This document shows, in pieces, positions 17,046 through 25,076 of a stretch of 64,000 bases of DNA. The notes beneath the pieces were generated by a model. The model saw only the letters and a program-made list of their open reading frames with translations. It did no database searches and was not told where the DNA came from. The DNA comes from CAAGNP01 sp964611185. GTDB lineage: Bacteria; Bacteroidota; Bacteroidia; Bacteroidales; UBA932. The stretch is taken from positions 9,189-73,188 of the forward strand of contig CAZSXE010000006.1 of assembly GCA_964611185.1 (NCBI GenBank), written 5' to 3'. The stretch's first letter is position 1; the number at the start of each line of letters is the position of its first letter. Both the position numbers and the translations under genes were made by a program.

Positions 17046-18286
17046 AATCCGTAATTTACACCCATAGCCGAACAAATTCTCTTAGGAATTTCAGTATTAT
17101 CCATTCTTCCCGAGAAAAGCTCGCTGCCTGTGCCTATAGCGAAGACAGGGACATTTCCTCCGGTATGCGATCCGGTAGTCCACCCTATTTTAGCATCTTT
17201 ATTAAAAACATCTATCTCATCTTTAGTGTTGGAATTTTCATAATTGGCAGCAGTAACCGCACCGTCCTTTGAATGTGTCTGCCCGGCAAGTTTGTCAAAA
17301 AAGAGAGAATATCCCGATTCTCGCCCGAGGGCAATACCACCCGTTTCATGGTCAGCAGTTACCACTATTAAAGTTTCGTCGGGGTGCTCTAAATAGAATT
17401 GATAAGCTACATCAACAGCTGCTGAGAGATCTAAAACCTCTAAGAAAGTTCCTTTAGCATCATTGGCATGAGCCGCCCAATCTATCTTTCCACCCTCTGC
17501 CATAATGAAAAAGCCATCTCCCTTATCGAGGAAATCAATCGCAGATTTGACTATTTGAGAAAGGGTAAGATCTCCCTCTTTTCTGTCGATAGCGTAAGGA
17601 AGTTCCGTGCTCTGAATCCCGTTTTTTTGAAGCAGAATGACTTTATCTGAACTATCCTTCAAAGCATTAAATTCCTCAAGTCCTGCGGCAATAGAATATC
17701 CTGCGCCCTTTGCCATATCGTAGGTAGAGGGGAGATCTTTGTTTTTGCCCTCGGGCAATAAAAAACCTCCACCAGCAAAGAAATCGAAGCCGGATTCAGA
17801 GAGCTGCTTAGAAATTAGATAATAATCGCTTCTGCTGATAGAATTGGCATAAAAAGAGGCAGGGGTAGCGTGGTCAATAGAGACTGTGGTCATAATTCCC
17901 ACAGGAAATCCCGCTTCTTTAATATTATATGCTATACTTGTAAGATTTGAAGAGTCCGGGGCCACTCCGAGGAAATGGTTGTTAGTTTTATAACCGGTAG
18001 AAAGAGCCGTACCGGCAGCTGAAGAACAGGTAATGTCATTTGAAGCAGAATAAGTCGATGCCATTCCCAATACCGGAAATTTGGTAAATGACAACGGCTC
18101 CCTCCCTATCTTTCCCGAATTGATATACGATAGGTAAGCCTCTGCACCTGAAACATGAGAGAAGCCCATACCATCACCTATAAAATAAAAAACATACTTT
18201 GCCTTCGGTGTTTCGCAGCAATCACTGCAAGATGTAAATGAGGCAAAAGAGAACAACAAAAGGAGAAGAACAGCTGATTTTTTCAT
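17042..18286 (-). CDS. Alkaline phosphatase lipoprotein
   Basis: A 414-residue alkaline phosphatase-superfamily enzyme that hydrolyses phosphomonoesters outside the cytoplasm. The start MKKSAVLLLLLFSFASFTSC is a lipoprotein signal with Cys20 as the lipid-bearing residue. Metal and catalytic motifs: FIGDGMG (first Asp), CSSAAGTALSTG with the nucleophilic Ser, SIDHATPAS, GGKIDWAAHANDA, VTADHETGG, and WTTGSHTGG with the last His. The Asp just before the Ser in the E. coli enzyme (DSA) is a Cys here, a change I recall in related Bacteroidota enzymes. It follows a hairpin after the second exbD gene and is coupled to the GHL10 gene. Confidence 0.9.
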   Translation of the reverse strand: MKKSAVLLLLLFSFASFTSCSDCCETPKAKYVFYFIGDGMGFSHVSGAEAYLSYINSGKIGREPLSFTKFPVLGMASTYSASNDITCSSAAGTALSTGYKTNNHFLGVAPDSSNLTSIAYNIKEAGFPVGIMTTVSIDHATPASFYANSISRSDYYLISKQLSESGFDFFAGGGFLLPEGKNKDLPSTYDMAKGAGYSIAAGLEEFNALKDSSDKVILLQKNGIQSTELPYAIDRKEGDLTLSQIVKSAIDFLDKGDGFFIMAEGGKIDWAAHANDAKGTFLEVLDLSAAVDVAYQFYLEHPDETLIVVTADHETGGIALGRESGYSLFFDKLAGQTHSKDGAVTAANYENSNTKDEIDVFNKDAKIGWTTGSHTGGNVPVFAIGTGSELFSGRMDNTEIPKRICSAMGVNYGL

Positions 18287-18304
18287 TATTTTGATTTAAT
18301 TAAA

Positions 18305-18336
18305 GAATGGGTGACTCCCTAAGAAACCACCCATTC
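18305..18336 (-). terminator. Hairpin after the exb operon (possible terminator or attenuator)
   Basis: A perfect 9-bp stem (GAATGGGTG / CACCCATTC, plus-strand view) with a 14-nt loop lies between the second exbD gene and the phosphatase gene. On the minus strand it is followed by CTTTAATTAAAT, a weak T-rich tract, so termination may be partial. Confidence 0.5.
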
Positions 18337-18356
18337 CATATATAATAGTCCACCTG

Positions 18357-18833
18357 TTAATATGCAGGCTTAGCCGATTTTCTGGCGGCGTACATAATCT
18401 TTAGGGCAGAACAGCGCCTAAGCTCTTGCTTAACCTCTGTTACTATACCCATAAGAGTTTCTTCGTCAACATTCAATGATATGGTGATTAACTCTCTGTC
18501 AGCTTCGCTTCTCGCATCGCGTTCGGCAGCGACAAAGTCTCTAATATCAAGAACAGATTTGAAAGAGTCATTCAACTGGATACGAGAATCGGTACCAAAC
18601 TGATTTTGATACTGTCTCGAAGGTGTTCCAATGTAAATATATGATGCAAGTTCTTTCCTTTCAAGCTTAGCAATTTCTGTAGCTGCAGGAAGTTTAACCT
18701 GTACCATTCTATCAGTCTTACGCATACTGGTCGAAACCATAAAGAACATAAGAATCATAAATACAATATCGGGCAAAGAAGCCGTATTGATTGCGGGGAG
18801 CCCCCCTTTTCCTTTTCTGATAAATTTAGCCAT
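18357..18833 (-). CDS. exbD: ExbD/TolR-family biopolymer transport protein (second copy)
   Basis: A 158-residue protein with a short cytoplasmic N-terminus (MAKFIRKGKGGLPAINTAS), one membrane helix (about 24-42) that contains the conserved Asp of SLPDIVFMILMFFMV, and a periplasmic domain. The membrane Asp is the proton-relay residue of ExbD/TolR. It is the last gene of an exbB-X-exbD-exbD set and follows the first exbD by 14 bp. It carries a longer C-terminal periplasmic part with several Arg and Glu residues that differs from its neighbour, so the two ExbDs are not simple duplicates. Confidence 0.88.
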   Translation of the reverse strand: MAKFIRKGKGGLPAINTASLPDIVFMILMFFMVSTSMRKTDRMVQVKLPAATEIAKLERKELASYIYIGTPSRQYQNQFGTDSRIQLNDSFKSVLDIRDFVAAERDARSEADRELITISLNVDEETLMGIVTEVKQELRRCSALKIMYAARKSAKPAY

Positions 18834-18847
18834 ACTGAAATCCTCCT

Positions 18848-19432
18848 TTATTTCTTTTTACTAACATCTTTAGGTTCTGCCTCAGAGATATTTTGCGGAA
18901 TAGCTTTTCTGACAATTTTCTGCTGTTCCTCATCGAGGGCAGCGTAATTTTTGCCGAAATTAACAGTCGCAAACTGGTCTCTTATAGTATTGATAGCCCT
19001 AACGAGAGCATTCTGAACTTCAATATAGACTGTATAGTGTGTACTACGGTCATTTTGAAGAGAAATAACTCCCTCAGAAACTGCATACTCTCCGAATCCT
19101 TCAATTTCTGTCATTTTTTTAGCGGAGAGCTTTTCGTTATTAGTAGGGTTAGTTAAAAAGTCTATTACGATTTGATCAAGTTGACTAGCATCAGAAATAT
19201 ATTGTGATCCGGCAAACACAGCATCCTTAGAGTTGATTTTTACCTCCAATATGTTCCTACGATTTACTTTTATGTCTTCCACTTTCTGATTCTTTTCAGG
19301 CATAGGGGGAAGGCGTCTCGAGATACCCTGTTCGGTATCCATCGTAGTGACCATAAGGAAGAATATCAACATAAGGAAAGAGATATCTGCCATTGATCCT
19401 CCGTTAATTTCGGGTGTTGATTTTGATGCCAT
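18848..19432 (-). CDS. exbD: ExbD/TolR-family biopolymer transport protein (first copy)
   Basis: A 194-residue ExbD-like protein. The N-terminal membrane helix holds the conserved Asp in SMADISFLMLIFFLMVTTM (about residues 14-32), followed by RRLPPMPEKNQ, a familiar start of the periplasmic part in this phylum. The remainder is a larger periplasmic domain than usual (family about 135-150), ending in a charged EAEPKDVSKKK tail. It lies 10 bp after the small membrane protein gene and 14 bp before the second exbD, in one operon with exbB. Confidence 0.87.
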   Translation of the reverse strand: MASKSTPEINGGSMADISFLMLIFFLMVTTMDTEQGISRRLPPMPEKNQKVEDIKVNRRNILEVKINSKDAVFAGSQYISDASQLDQIVIDFLTNPTNNEKLSAKKMTEIEGFGEYAVSEGVISLQNDRSTHYTVYIEVQNALVRAINTIRDQFATVNFGKNYAALDEEQQKIVRKAIPQNISEAEPKDVSKKK

Positions 19433-19442
19433 ATCTTTAATA

Positions 19443-19901
19443 TTAGCGTTTCTTTATCATATTCATCACAGCACCGCCTACAATAACTAAAACGGTGACA
19501 GCAATAAGAATATATGTAAGTATAAGAATAGCATCCGTCATTTTCAAAGCAGACTCTGTCGGAGCTTTAGTTACATTTGCTTGAACGGGTGCGCCGGAAG
19601 CAAGGAAGTAAGATGCCACTACCAAAACGATGGCAATACCCAGTGTGATACCTGTCTTCTTTAGTGATTTGGGATTCTGAATCATTGCTAAAACAGAAAG
19701 AGCAATCACAAGAATAATGGCCACAGCGGAAAGAGCGTACATCCACCAGATAATGCCGTCCACCATAGTAGTACTGTTCATCACATCTTTCAGATTAGCG
19801 ATTTTGAACATTCCAGTACCACTCTGCATGTAGAATAAAACTACAAGGACCAAGCATATAGCCAGTAGAGCGTATTCTATATATTTTGCAAATTTAAACA
19901 T
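19443..19901 (-). CDS. Uncharacterised multi-pass membrane protein between exbB and exbD
   Basis: A 152-residue protein with about four hydrophobic segments (roughly residues 9-25, 50-75, 84-102 and 123-145), separated by short loops. No family motif was recognised. It sits between exbB and the two exbD genes with 10-20 bp gaps, so it is probably made with them. An extra membrane subunit or assembly factor of the ExbBD motor is a reasonable inference, but nothing in the sequence proves it. Confidence 0.75.
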   Translation of the reverse strand: MFKFAKYIEYALLAICLVLVVLFYMQSGTGMFKIANLKDVMNSTTMVDGIIWWMYALSAVAIILVIALSVLAMIQNPKSLKKTGITLGIAIVLVVASYFLASGAPVQANVTKAPTESALKMTDAILILTYILIAVTVLVIVGGAVMNMIKKR

Positions 19902-19920
19902 AATAAATACTCGTTTTCAA

Positions 19921-20694
19921 TTATTTATTTTGGAACTTAACCAACATATCGACTAAAGAGATAGAAGAATCTTCCATACCGATAACGATTGAGTCAACTT
20001 TAGATACGAGGTAATTGTATATGAACTGAAGAAGGATAGCTACGATAAGACCACCTACTGTGGTAATCAATGCAACTTTCATACCTCCTGCAACCAACGT
20101 CGGGCTAATATCACCGGCAGCCTGGATTTCATCAAATGCCTGGATCATACCGATAACTGTTCCCATGAATCCTAACATAGGTGCTACAGCGATAAACAAT
20201 GTAATCCATGAAAGTCCGCTTTCGAGCTGACCCATCTGAACTGAACCATAAGAAGTGATTGCTTTTTCAACTGCTTCCATACCTTGATCCATACGGAGTA
20301 ATCCCTGATAGAAAATTGATGCCACAGGGCCTCTCGTATTACGGCAAACTTCTTTAGCAGCCTCAACGCCACCTTCATCAAGAGCAGCTTGAACTTTTGA
20401 AAGAAGTTTTTCTGTGTTGGTGGTAGCTAAATTAAGATAAATAACTCTTTCAATAGCCACTGCCAAACCGAAGATAAGACATGCTAAAATAGTAGCCATG
20501 AATCCAGCGCCACCCTCTATAAATTTAGTTTTAAGAGCCTGGTGAATAGGAATACCTGCCTGAGCTTCAACTTGTGTCGCTGCTGCAGCGGCTACTTCAG
20601 TCGTCTGAGGTGCTTCCTCTGTCTGTGCTGATGCATATTGAGCAGTAACGGTCATTAGACATACAACTGCCAAAAACATAAAAAATTTTTTCAT
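19921..20694 (-). CDS. exbB: ExbB/TolQ/MotA-family proton channel protein with a leader peptide
   Basis: A 257-residue protein that with ExbD forms the proton-driven motor used by TonB or Tol systems. It begins with a signal-like segment (MKKFFMFLAVVCLMTVTAQ) and an Ala/Glu/Thr-rich stretch to about residue 50, then the first membrane helix (about 64-82), a cytoplasmic domain, and the family's MotA/TolQ/ExbB block (LSWITLFIAVAPMLGFMGTV, about residues 160-179) followed by TPLLVAGG-like TLVAGGMKVALITTVGG. The N-terminal extension is common in this phylum. It is the first gene of the operon and starts 70 bp after tRNA-Ser on the same strand. Confidence 0.92.
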   Translation of the reverse strand: MKKFFMFLAVVCLMTVTAQYASAQTEEAPQTTEVAAAAATQVEAQAGIPIHQALKTKFIEGGAGFMATILACLIFGLAVAIERVIYLNLATTNTEKLLSKVQAALDEGGVEAAKEVCRNTRGPVASIFYQGLLRMDQGMEAVEKAITSYGSVQMGQLESGLSWITLFIAVAPMLGFMGTVIGMIQAFDEIQAAGDISPTLVAGGMKVALITTVGGLIVAILLQFIYNYLVSKVDSIVIGMEDSSISLVDMLVKFQNK

Positions 20695-20763
20695 AAAAAT
20701 TTTGAGAGATTAGTTATTAAATAAATTATTAAATTAGTTTTATACATTAAAAAAATCTTTTTG

Positions 20764-20851
20764 CGGAGAAGGCGGGATTCGAACCCGCGAAGCCCTTTAG
20801 GAGCTTACGCACTTTCCAGGCGCGCGCCTTCGACCACTCGGCCACCTCTCC
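20764..20851 (-). tRNA. tRNA-Ser (anticodon GGA)
   Basis: An 88-nt class II tRNA on the minus strand. The acceptor stem GGAGAGG pairs with CTTCTCC (one G-T), with discriminator G. The D-arm GGCCGAGTGG, the anticodon arm CGCGC-CTGGAAA-GTGCG with anticodon GGA (reads TCC and TCT), a long variable arm (TAAGCTCCTAAAGGGCTT) and the T-arm GCGGG-TTCGAAT-CCCGC are all seen. The long variable arm confirms a serine tRNA. The 3' CCA is not encoded. Confidence 0.97.
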
Positions 20852-20898
20852 AAATACACATTTTCAAATAATTTTTACCTTTCCTGTAAAAATATCGC

Positions 20899-20906
20899 CA
20901 AATTTA
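20899..20906 (-). promoter_or_regulatory. Possible -7 box upstream of tRNA-Ser (TAAATTTG)
   Basis: TAAATTTG on the minus strand fits TAnnTTTG and lies 48 bp upstream of the tRNA 5' end, in the gap after ansA. No -33 partner was found, so this is weak. Confidence 0.28.
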
Positions 20907-20927
20907 AGAATTATTTTTTTAATATAG

Positions 20928-21962
20928 CTATTCTTTTGATATTTCTCCACGAAGATTTTTTGACAGGAATGACTTAACCGCTGAATTGTCAGCAAATTGA
21001 CCTAAAAGAAAATATAACTTTGTTAAGGCTGCTTCTATAGTAATATCCTCTCCACTTACTACTCCGGCCCTTTTTAATGCCACTCCGGTGGCATAAGCAT
21101 CCATATCCACACTTCCGGCCTGACACTGAGTCACATTCATCACTACTATTCCGCTGTCGATTACATTTTTTACAGCATTAATAAAAGAAGTGTTGGTGGG
21201 TGCATTTCCAGAGCCAAAAGTTTCAAGAATGACAGCTCTGAGTCCCTCAATTTTTGCAACCGCTTCTATGTTTTTAATCTGAAGTCCCGGAACTATTTTC
21301 ACAATAGCCACCTCGGGAGATAACATATAATTGACTTTAAACTTTTCTTCCGGAGCAGGATACCTGATAATTGATTTGTTAAATCTGATATGAATCCCAA
21401 CATCTGCAAGAACCGGGAAATTTGCCGACCTGAAAGCTCGGAAATTTTCTGCATTATACTTGGTAGTCCTGTTTCCCCGATAGAGCTGACTTTCAAAATA
21501 GATACACACCTCCGGAACCATCGGGAGGCCATTTTCTCTGCTTGCAGCAGCAATCTCGATAGAAGAGATAAGATTCTCCTTTCCATCCGTTCTGAGCATT
21601 CCTATGGGGAGCTGGCTCCCTGTAAAGACCACCGGCTTACTCAGATTTTCGAGCATAAAGCTCAATGCAGAGGCAGAATATGACATAGTATCAGTCCCGT
21701 GAAGTATCACAAAACCATCGTATTTGTCATAATTTCGCTCAATAATCCTTGCAAGCTTATCCCAAAATGGTATATCGGCATCAGAAGAGTCGATGACAGG
21801 GTCAAACGAGTACGAATCGATAATATATCCGAATTTCTTCAATTCAGGAACCTCTTCTGTTATTTGTGAAAAATCAAACGGAACTAAGGCCATTGTTTCA
21901 GAATCCTGTTTCATCCCGATAGTACCACCGGTATATATAAGAAGTATCGATTTATTTTTCAT
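20928..21962 (-). CDS. ansA: L-asparaginase (type I)
   Basis: A 344-residue asparaginase that hydrolyses asparagine to aspartate and ammonia. The first catalytic motif is ILLIYTGGTIGMKQD (residues 5-19), the second is VILHGTDTMSYSASALSFML with the Thr-Asp pair, and the C-terminal part has VVMNVTQCQAGSVDM. There is no signal peptide, which favours the cytoplasmic type I enzyme. ATG 21962 is preferred over an in-frame start six codons upstream, because the family begins directly with the TGGT strand. Confidence 0.92.
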   Translation of the reverse strand: MKNKSILLIYTGGTIGMKQDSETMALVPFDFSQITEEVPELKKFGYIIDSYSFDPVIDSSDADIPFWDKLARIIERNYDKYDGFVILHGTDTMSYSASALSFMLENLSKPVVFTGSQLPIGMLRTDGKENLISSIEIAAASRENGLPMVPEVCIYFESQLYRGNRTTKYNAENFRAFRSANFPVLADVGIHIRFNKSIIRYPAPEEKFKVNYMLSPEVAIVKIVPGLQIKNIEAVAKIEGLRAVILETFGSGNAPTNTSFINAVKNVIDSGIVVMNVTQCQAGSVDMDAYATGVALKRAGVVSGEDITIEAALTKLYFLLGQFADNSAVKSFLSKNLRGEISKE

Positions 21963-22001
21963 ACCCAAAATATTATGCACAATTCACAAAAGTAATAATT
22001 C

Positions 22002-22778
22002 TCATCTCAATTTGAAAAGATCTAAAGCATTTTTTGTCGTAAATTCCATGACATTTTTTTCATCGGTTTCTTTTATTTGCGCCACCTTCGAGACGATATA
22101 AGGGAGATATGAGGACTCGTTTCGCTTCCCTCTAAATGGCACCGGTGTAAGCCACGGGGCATCTGTTTCAAGAAGTATGCTTTCATTCGGAATCTCTTTC
22201 AGCACCGATGCAATACCGGCATTCTTATAAGTGACTACACCTCCGATACCGATTTTGAAATCGCCGTATTTTAAAATTCGATGATAAGTTTCAAGACTTC
22301 CGGTATATGCATGAAAGACTCCTCTAAAGCAAATACCCTCGGATTTAGCCCTGTCCAACACCTCGAAAATATCCTCGGTAGCCTCTCTGAGATGGATTAT
22401 GACAGGGAGCGAATATTGCTCTGCGAGCAATAGTTGACTCAGCAACGCTTCCTTCTGCTCCTTAATAAATTCCCTGCTCCAGTACCCGTCGAGGCCTATT
22501 TCACCCACTGCGTAAAATTGGCCGGAGGCTAAATTATTCTTCACATATAATAACTCTTTCCTCCAAAAACCATTTACTGAAGTAGGGTGTAACCCAATAC
22601 ATGGGTATGCAAAATCAGGGTACTGCTCCGCCACCTGCATCATTCTCTCATGGTAGGAAGAATCAATTCCGGGCATTATGCATTTCCCGACACCGGCATT
22701 CTCCACACGAAGAATCATCTCCTGAAAATCGGAATTATATGCAGAATCGTATAAATGTGAATGTGTATCAATAATCAT
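22002..22778 (-). CDS. tatD: TatD-family metal-dependent hydrolase (DNase)
   Basis: A 258-residue TIM-barrel amidohydrolase-like nuclease of the TatD family. Metal ligands are visible in order: DTHSHLYD at the N-terminus, AVGEIGLDGYW, PVIIHLREAT, FHAYTG, and LLETDAPWLTP near the end. TatD proteins act as 3'-5' nucleases; the exact cellular substrate is not clear. I start at the ATG directly before IIDTHSHLYD (22778), because the longer frame adds 17 residues that overlap dprA. Confidence 0.92.
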   Translation of the reverse strand: MIIDTHSHLYDSAYNSDFQEMILRVENAGVGKCIMPGIDSSYHERMMQVAEQYPDFAYPCIGLHPTSVNGFWRKELLYVKNNLASGQFYAVGEIGLDGYWSREFIKEQKEALLSQLLLAEQYSLPVIIHLREATEDIFEVLDRAKSEGICFRGVFHAYTGSLETYHRILKYGDFKIGIGGVVTYKNAGIASVLKEIPNESILLETDAPWLTPVPFRGKRNESSYLPYIVSKVAQIKETDEKNVMEFTTKNALDLFKLR

Positions 22779-22797
22779 AATAAAATCATAAAATAAA

Positions 22798-23913
22798 TCA
22801 CCTGATGAGCGAAAACCTCCCTGACACATCGGACACTACTCTCCCTGCCATCTCAAGATCGGTCAAATTCTGCACCACTTCGCGCAATGGACATTCGGCC
22901 GCTTTGCTAATCTCATCCACATCCAACAGGTCATAAGAAGAGAGAAGTTTAACAATCCTCCTTGCTGTTTGGTTATCACTATCAAAGGTAAGAAGTTTTG
23001 GGATGTCTGCACTATTATTCAGAGATTTTTTCCAACCCATCTCCCTCCCTATAACATCAATATTATTGACACAGCAGGCGATATTGTTTTTTATCAGATT
23101 ATTACACCCCTTCGACAATTCATCAGTAATTTTACCCGGGACAGCGAAAACATCTCTCGAATAATCAAATGCCATACGGGAGGTAATCACCCCTCCCCCC
23201 TCTTCTCCCGATTCTATAAGAACGGTAGCATCCGAAAGCCCTGCGATAATTCTGTTTCTTCTTATAAAATTCAAAGCAAGCGGCACAGTTTGTGAAAAAT
23301 ATTCCGAAAGAATCCCCCCATGTTCTACCATATCTACCGCAATATCTCTATGTTTTTGGGGATATATTTTATCTAAACCCGTGGCCATAACCCCGACAGT
23401 ATCAAGTCCAAGCCTCAAAGCTGCCTTATGAGCGCATATATCTATTCCTAATGCAAGTCCACTAACAATAACAGGAGGGTCATTTAGATTTGAAAGCCCT
23501 TCCATAATCTGCTCACACATTCCAAGTCCATAAGGGGTAGCCCTTCTTGTCCCCACGATTGAGACAATGCCGGAGCTGTTTAAATCAGCCGTCCCCCTGT
23601 AAAACAACACTATAGGAGCATCAGCACACTCCCTCAGTCTGTAAGGGTAATCGGAATCTTTTATATAATATATTCTGACACCGTGATTTACAGCCCATTC
23701 TACCTCTTGTTCGCTTCTTTTGAGGATAGAATTATCAAGAAATTCATCTGCATATCGCGATTTGTGACCGAGTAAATCGGTAAGTTCCGCCACTGAAAGG
23801 GAAAAAACATCAGAGGGGGAGGAGATTTTATCAATGAGACACCTCGCCCCCAAACAATCATAATTAAAAATTCTGCTTATCGCACAAGCATATACAAGTT
23901 CACCATAATCCAT
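22798..23913 (-). CDS. dprA: DNA processing protein DprA/Smf
   Basis: A 371-residue protein that loads RecA onto incoming single-stranded DNA during natural transformation. The Rossmann-like core shows IVGTRRATPYG, VSGLALGIDICAHKAAL, GVMATGLDKIYP and SGEEGGGVITSRMAFD. An N-terminal helical region (about 1-90) and a C-terminal winged-helix-like part (DLLDVDEISKAAECPL onward) complete the usual layout. DprA is widespread also in organisms not known to be competent. The ATG at 23913 begins MDYGELVYACAISRI. Confidence 0.94.
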   Translation of the reverse strand: MDYGELVYACAISRIFNYDCLGARCLIDKISSPSDVFSLSVAELTDLLGHKSRYADEFLDNSILKRSEQEVEWAVNHGVRIYYIKDSDYPYRLRECADAPIVLFYRGTADLNSSGIVSIVGTRRATPYGLGMCEQIMEGLSNLNDPPVIVSGLALGIDICAHKAALRLGLDTVGVMATGLDKIYPQKHRDIAVDMVEHGGILSEYFSQTVPLALNFIRRNRIIAGLSDATVLIESGEEGGGVITSRMAFDYSRDVFAVPGKITDELSKGCNNLIKNNIACCVNNIDVIGREMGWKKSLNNSADIPKLLTFDSDNQTARRIVKLLSSYDLLDVDEISKAAECPLREVVQNLTDLEMAGRVVSDVSGRFSLIR

Positions 23914-23922
23914 ACTGCTAAA

Positions 23923-23955
23923 TTAATCTGCAATTCCGAATAATAAGCAGATTAA
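23923..23955. repeat. Short inverted repeat between queA and dprA
   Basis: Nine-base arms TTAATCTGC and GCAGATTAA are exact reverse complements with a 15-nt loop, in the gap after queA and just before dprA on the minus strand. There is no T tract, so it may be a weak terminator, part of the dprA leader, or an operator. Confidence 0.35.
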
Positions 23956-23987
23956 ATGTGCGAAATCGTCCGAAAAAAATATAAAAA

Positions 23988-25037
23988 TTATATAATCAGC
24001 ATTGCATCGCCGTAAGTGCCGAATTTGTACCCCTCTTTAAGAGCCACCTTATATGCTTTCATCACTTTTTCAAATCCGCCAAAAGCGGCAGCAGTCATAA
24101 GCATAATAGAAGATGGTAAATGAAAATTGGTAACAATAGCATCGGGGATGGAGAAATCATAAGGGGGAAAGATAAATTTATTGGTCCACCCTTCAAAAGG
24201 GTATATTTTTTTCTGCGTGGTAACAGGCGTTTCGAGAGCCCTTATTACAGTAGCCCCGATGGCAAATACTTTATTTCCCCTCTCTTTTGTCGCATTTATT
24301 TTATCTACTGTCTGTTCAGAGATAAAAATCTGTTCAGAATCTACACGATGCTTTGACAAATCTTCAACATCCACCGTGCGAAAATTCCCAAGACCCATGT
24401 GCAAAGTAACAAAAGTCCAGTCAACTCCTCTAATTTCCATTCTTTTGAAAAGTTCTCTGCTGAAATGAAGTCCGGCAGCGGGAGAAGAGACAGCCCCTTC
24501 CTTATCGGAAAAAATAGTCTGAAACCGTTCATTGTCTATCTCTTCCGCCTTGGGACGAATCCATTTAGGTATGGGCATCTCTCCCATCCTGTAAAGAGTC
24601 TCTTTAAATTCGTCATAAGGTCCGTCATATAGAAATCTTAGGGTACGCCCTCTCGAAGTAGTATTGTCTATCACTTCAGCTACCAAAGAATCATTCTCGC
24701 CGAAATAGAGCTTATTTCCTATTCTGATTTTTCGAGCGGGGTCCACAAGAACATCCCACAGCCTCTGCTCCTTATTCAACTCCCTTAAAAGAAAAACCTC
24801 AATCTGTGCGCCGGTTTTTTCTTTATTTCCACATAATCTGGCTGGAAAAACCTTTGTATCATTCAGCACAAAAATGTCACCGTCATTTGTGTAATCAATG
24901 ATTTCTTTAAAAATTTTATGTTCTATCTCCCCTGTATCCTTATGGAGAACCATCAGACGACAATCATCTCTGAAGACTGTCGGATATTTTGCTATCTGCT
25001 CAGCAGAAAGATTAAAATTAAATTGAGAAAGTTTCAT
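23988..25037 (-). CDS. queA: S-adenosylmethionine:tRNA ribosyltransferase-isomerase
   Basis: A 349-residue enzyme that transfers and isomerises the ribosyl group of SAM to make epoxyqueuosine at the wobble base of tRNAs with GUN anticodons. Family marks include the start LSQFNFNLSAEQIAKYP, DIFVLNDTKVFPARL, the block AVSSPAAGLHFSRELF, VTLHMGLGNFRTV, and TNFHLPSSIMLMTAAAFGG near the end. Length is normal. It lies 39 bp after ctpA on the same strand. Confidence 0.95.
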   Translation of the reverse strand: MKLSQFNFNLSAEQIAKYPTVFRDDCRLMVLHKDTGEIEHKIFKEIIDYTNDGDIFVLNDTKVFPARLCGNKEKTGAQIEVFLLRELNKEQRLWDVLVDPARKIRIGNKLYFGENDSLVAEVIDNTTSRGRTLRFLYDGPYDEFKETLYRMGEMPIPKWIRPKAEEIDNERFQTIFSDKEGAVSSPAAGLHFSRELFKRMEIRGVDWTFVTLHMGLGNFRTVDVEDLSKHRVDSEQIFISEQTVDKINATKERGNKVFAIGATVIRALETPVTTQKKIYPFEGWTNKFIFPPYDFSIPDAIVTNFHLPSSIMLMTAAAFGGFEKVMKAYKVALKEGYKFGTYGDAMLII

Positions 25038-25076
25038 ACGAGACTTATACGAAAAAAATCCAAAAATGTTTCAAAT

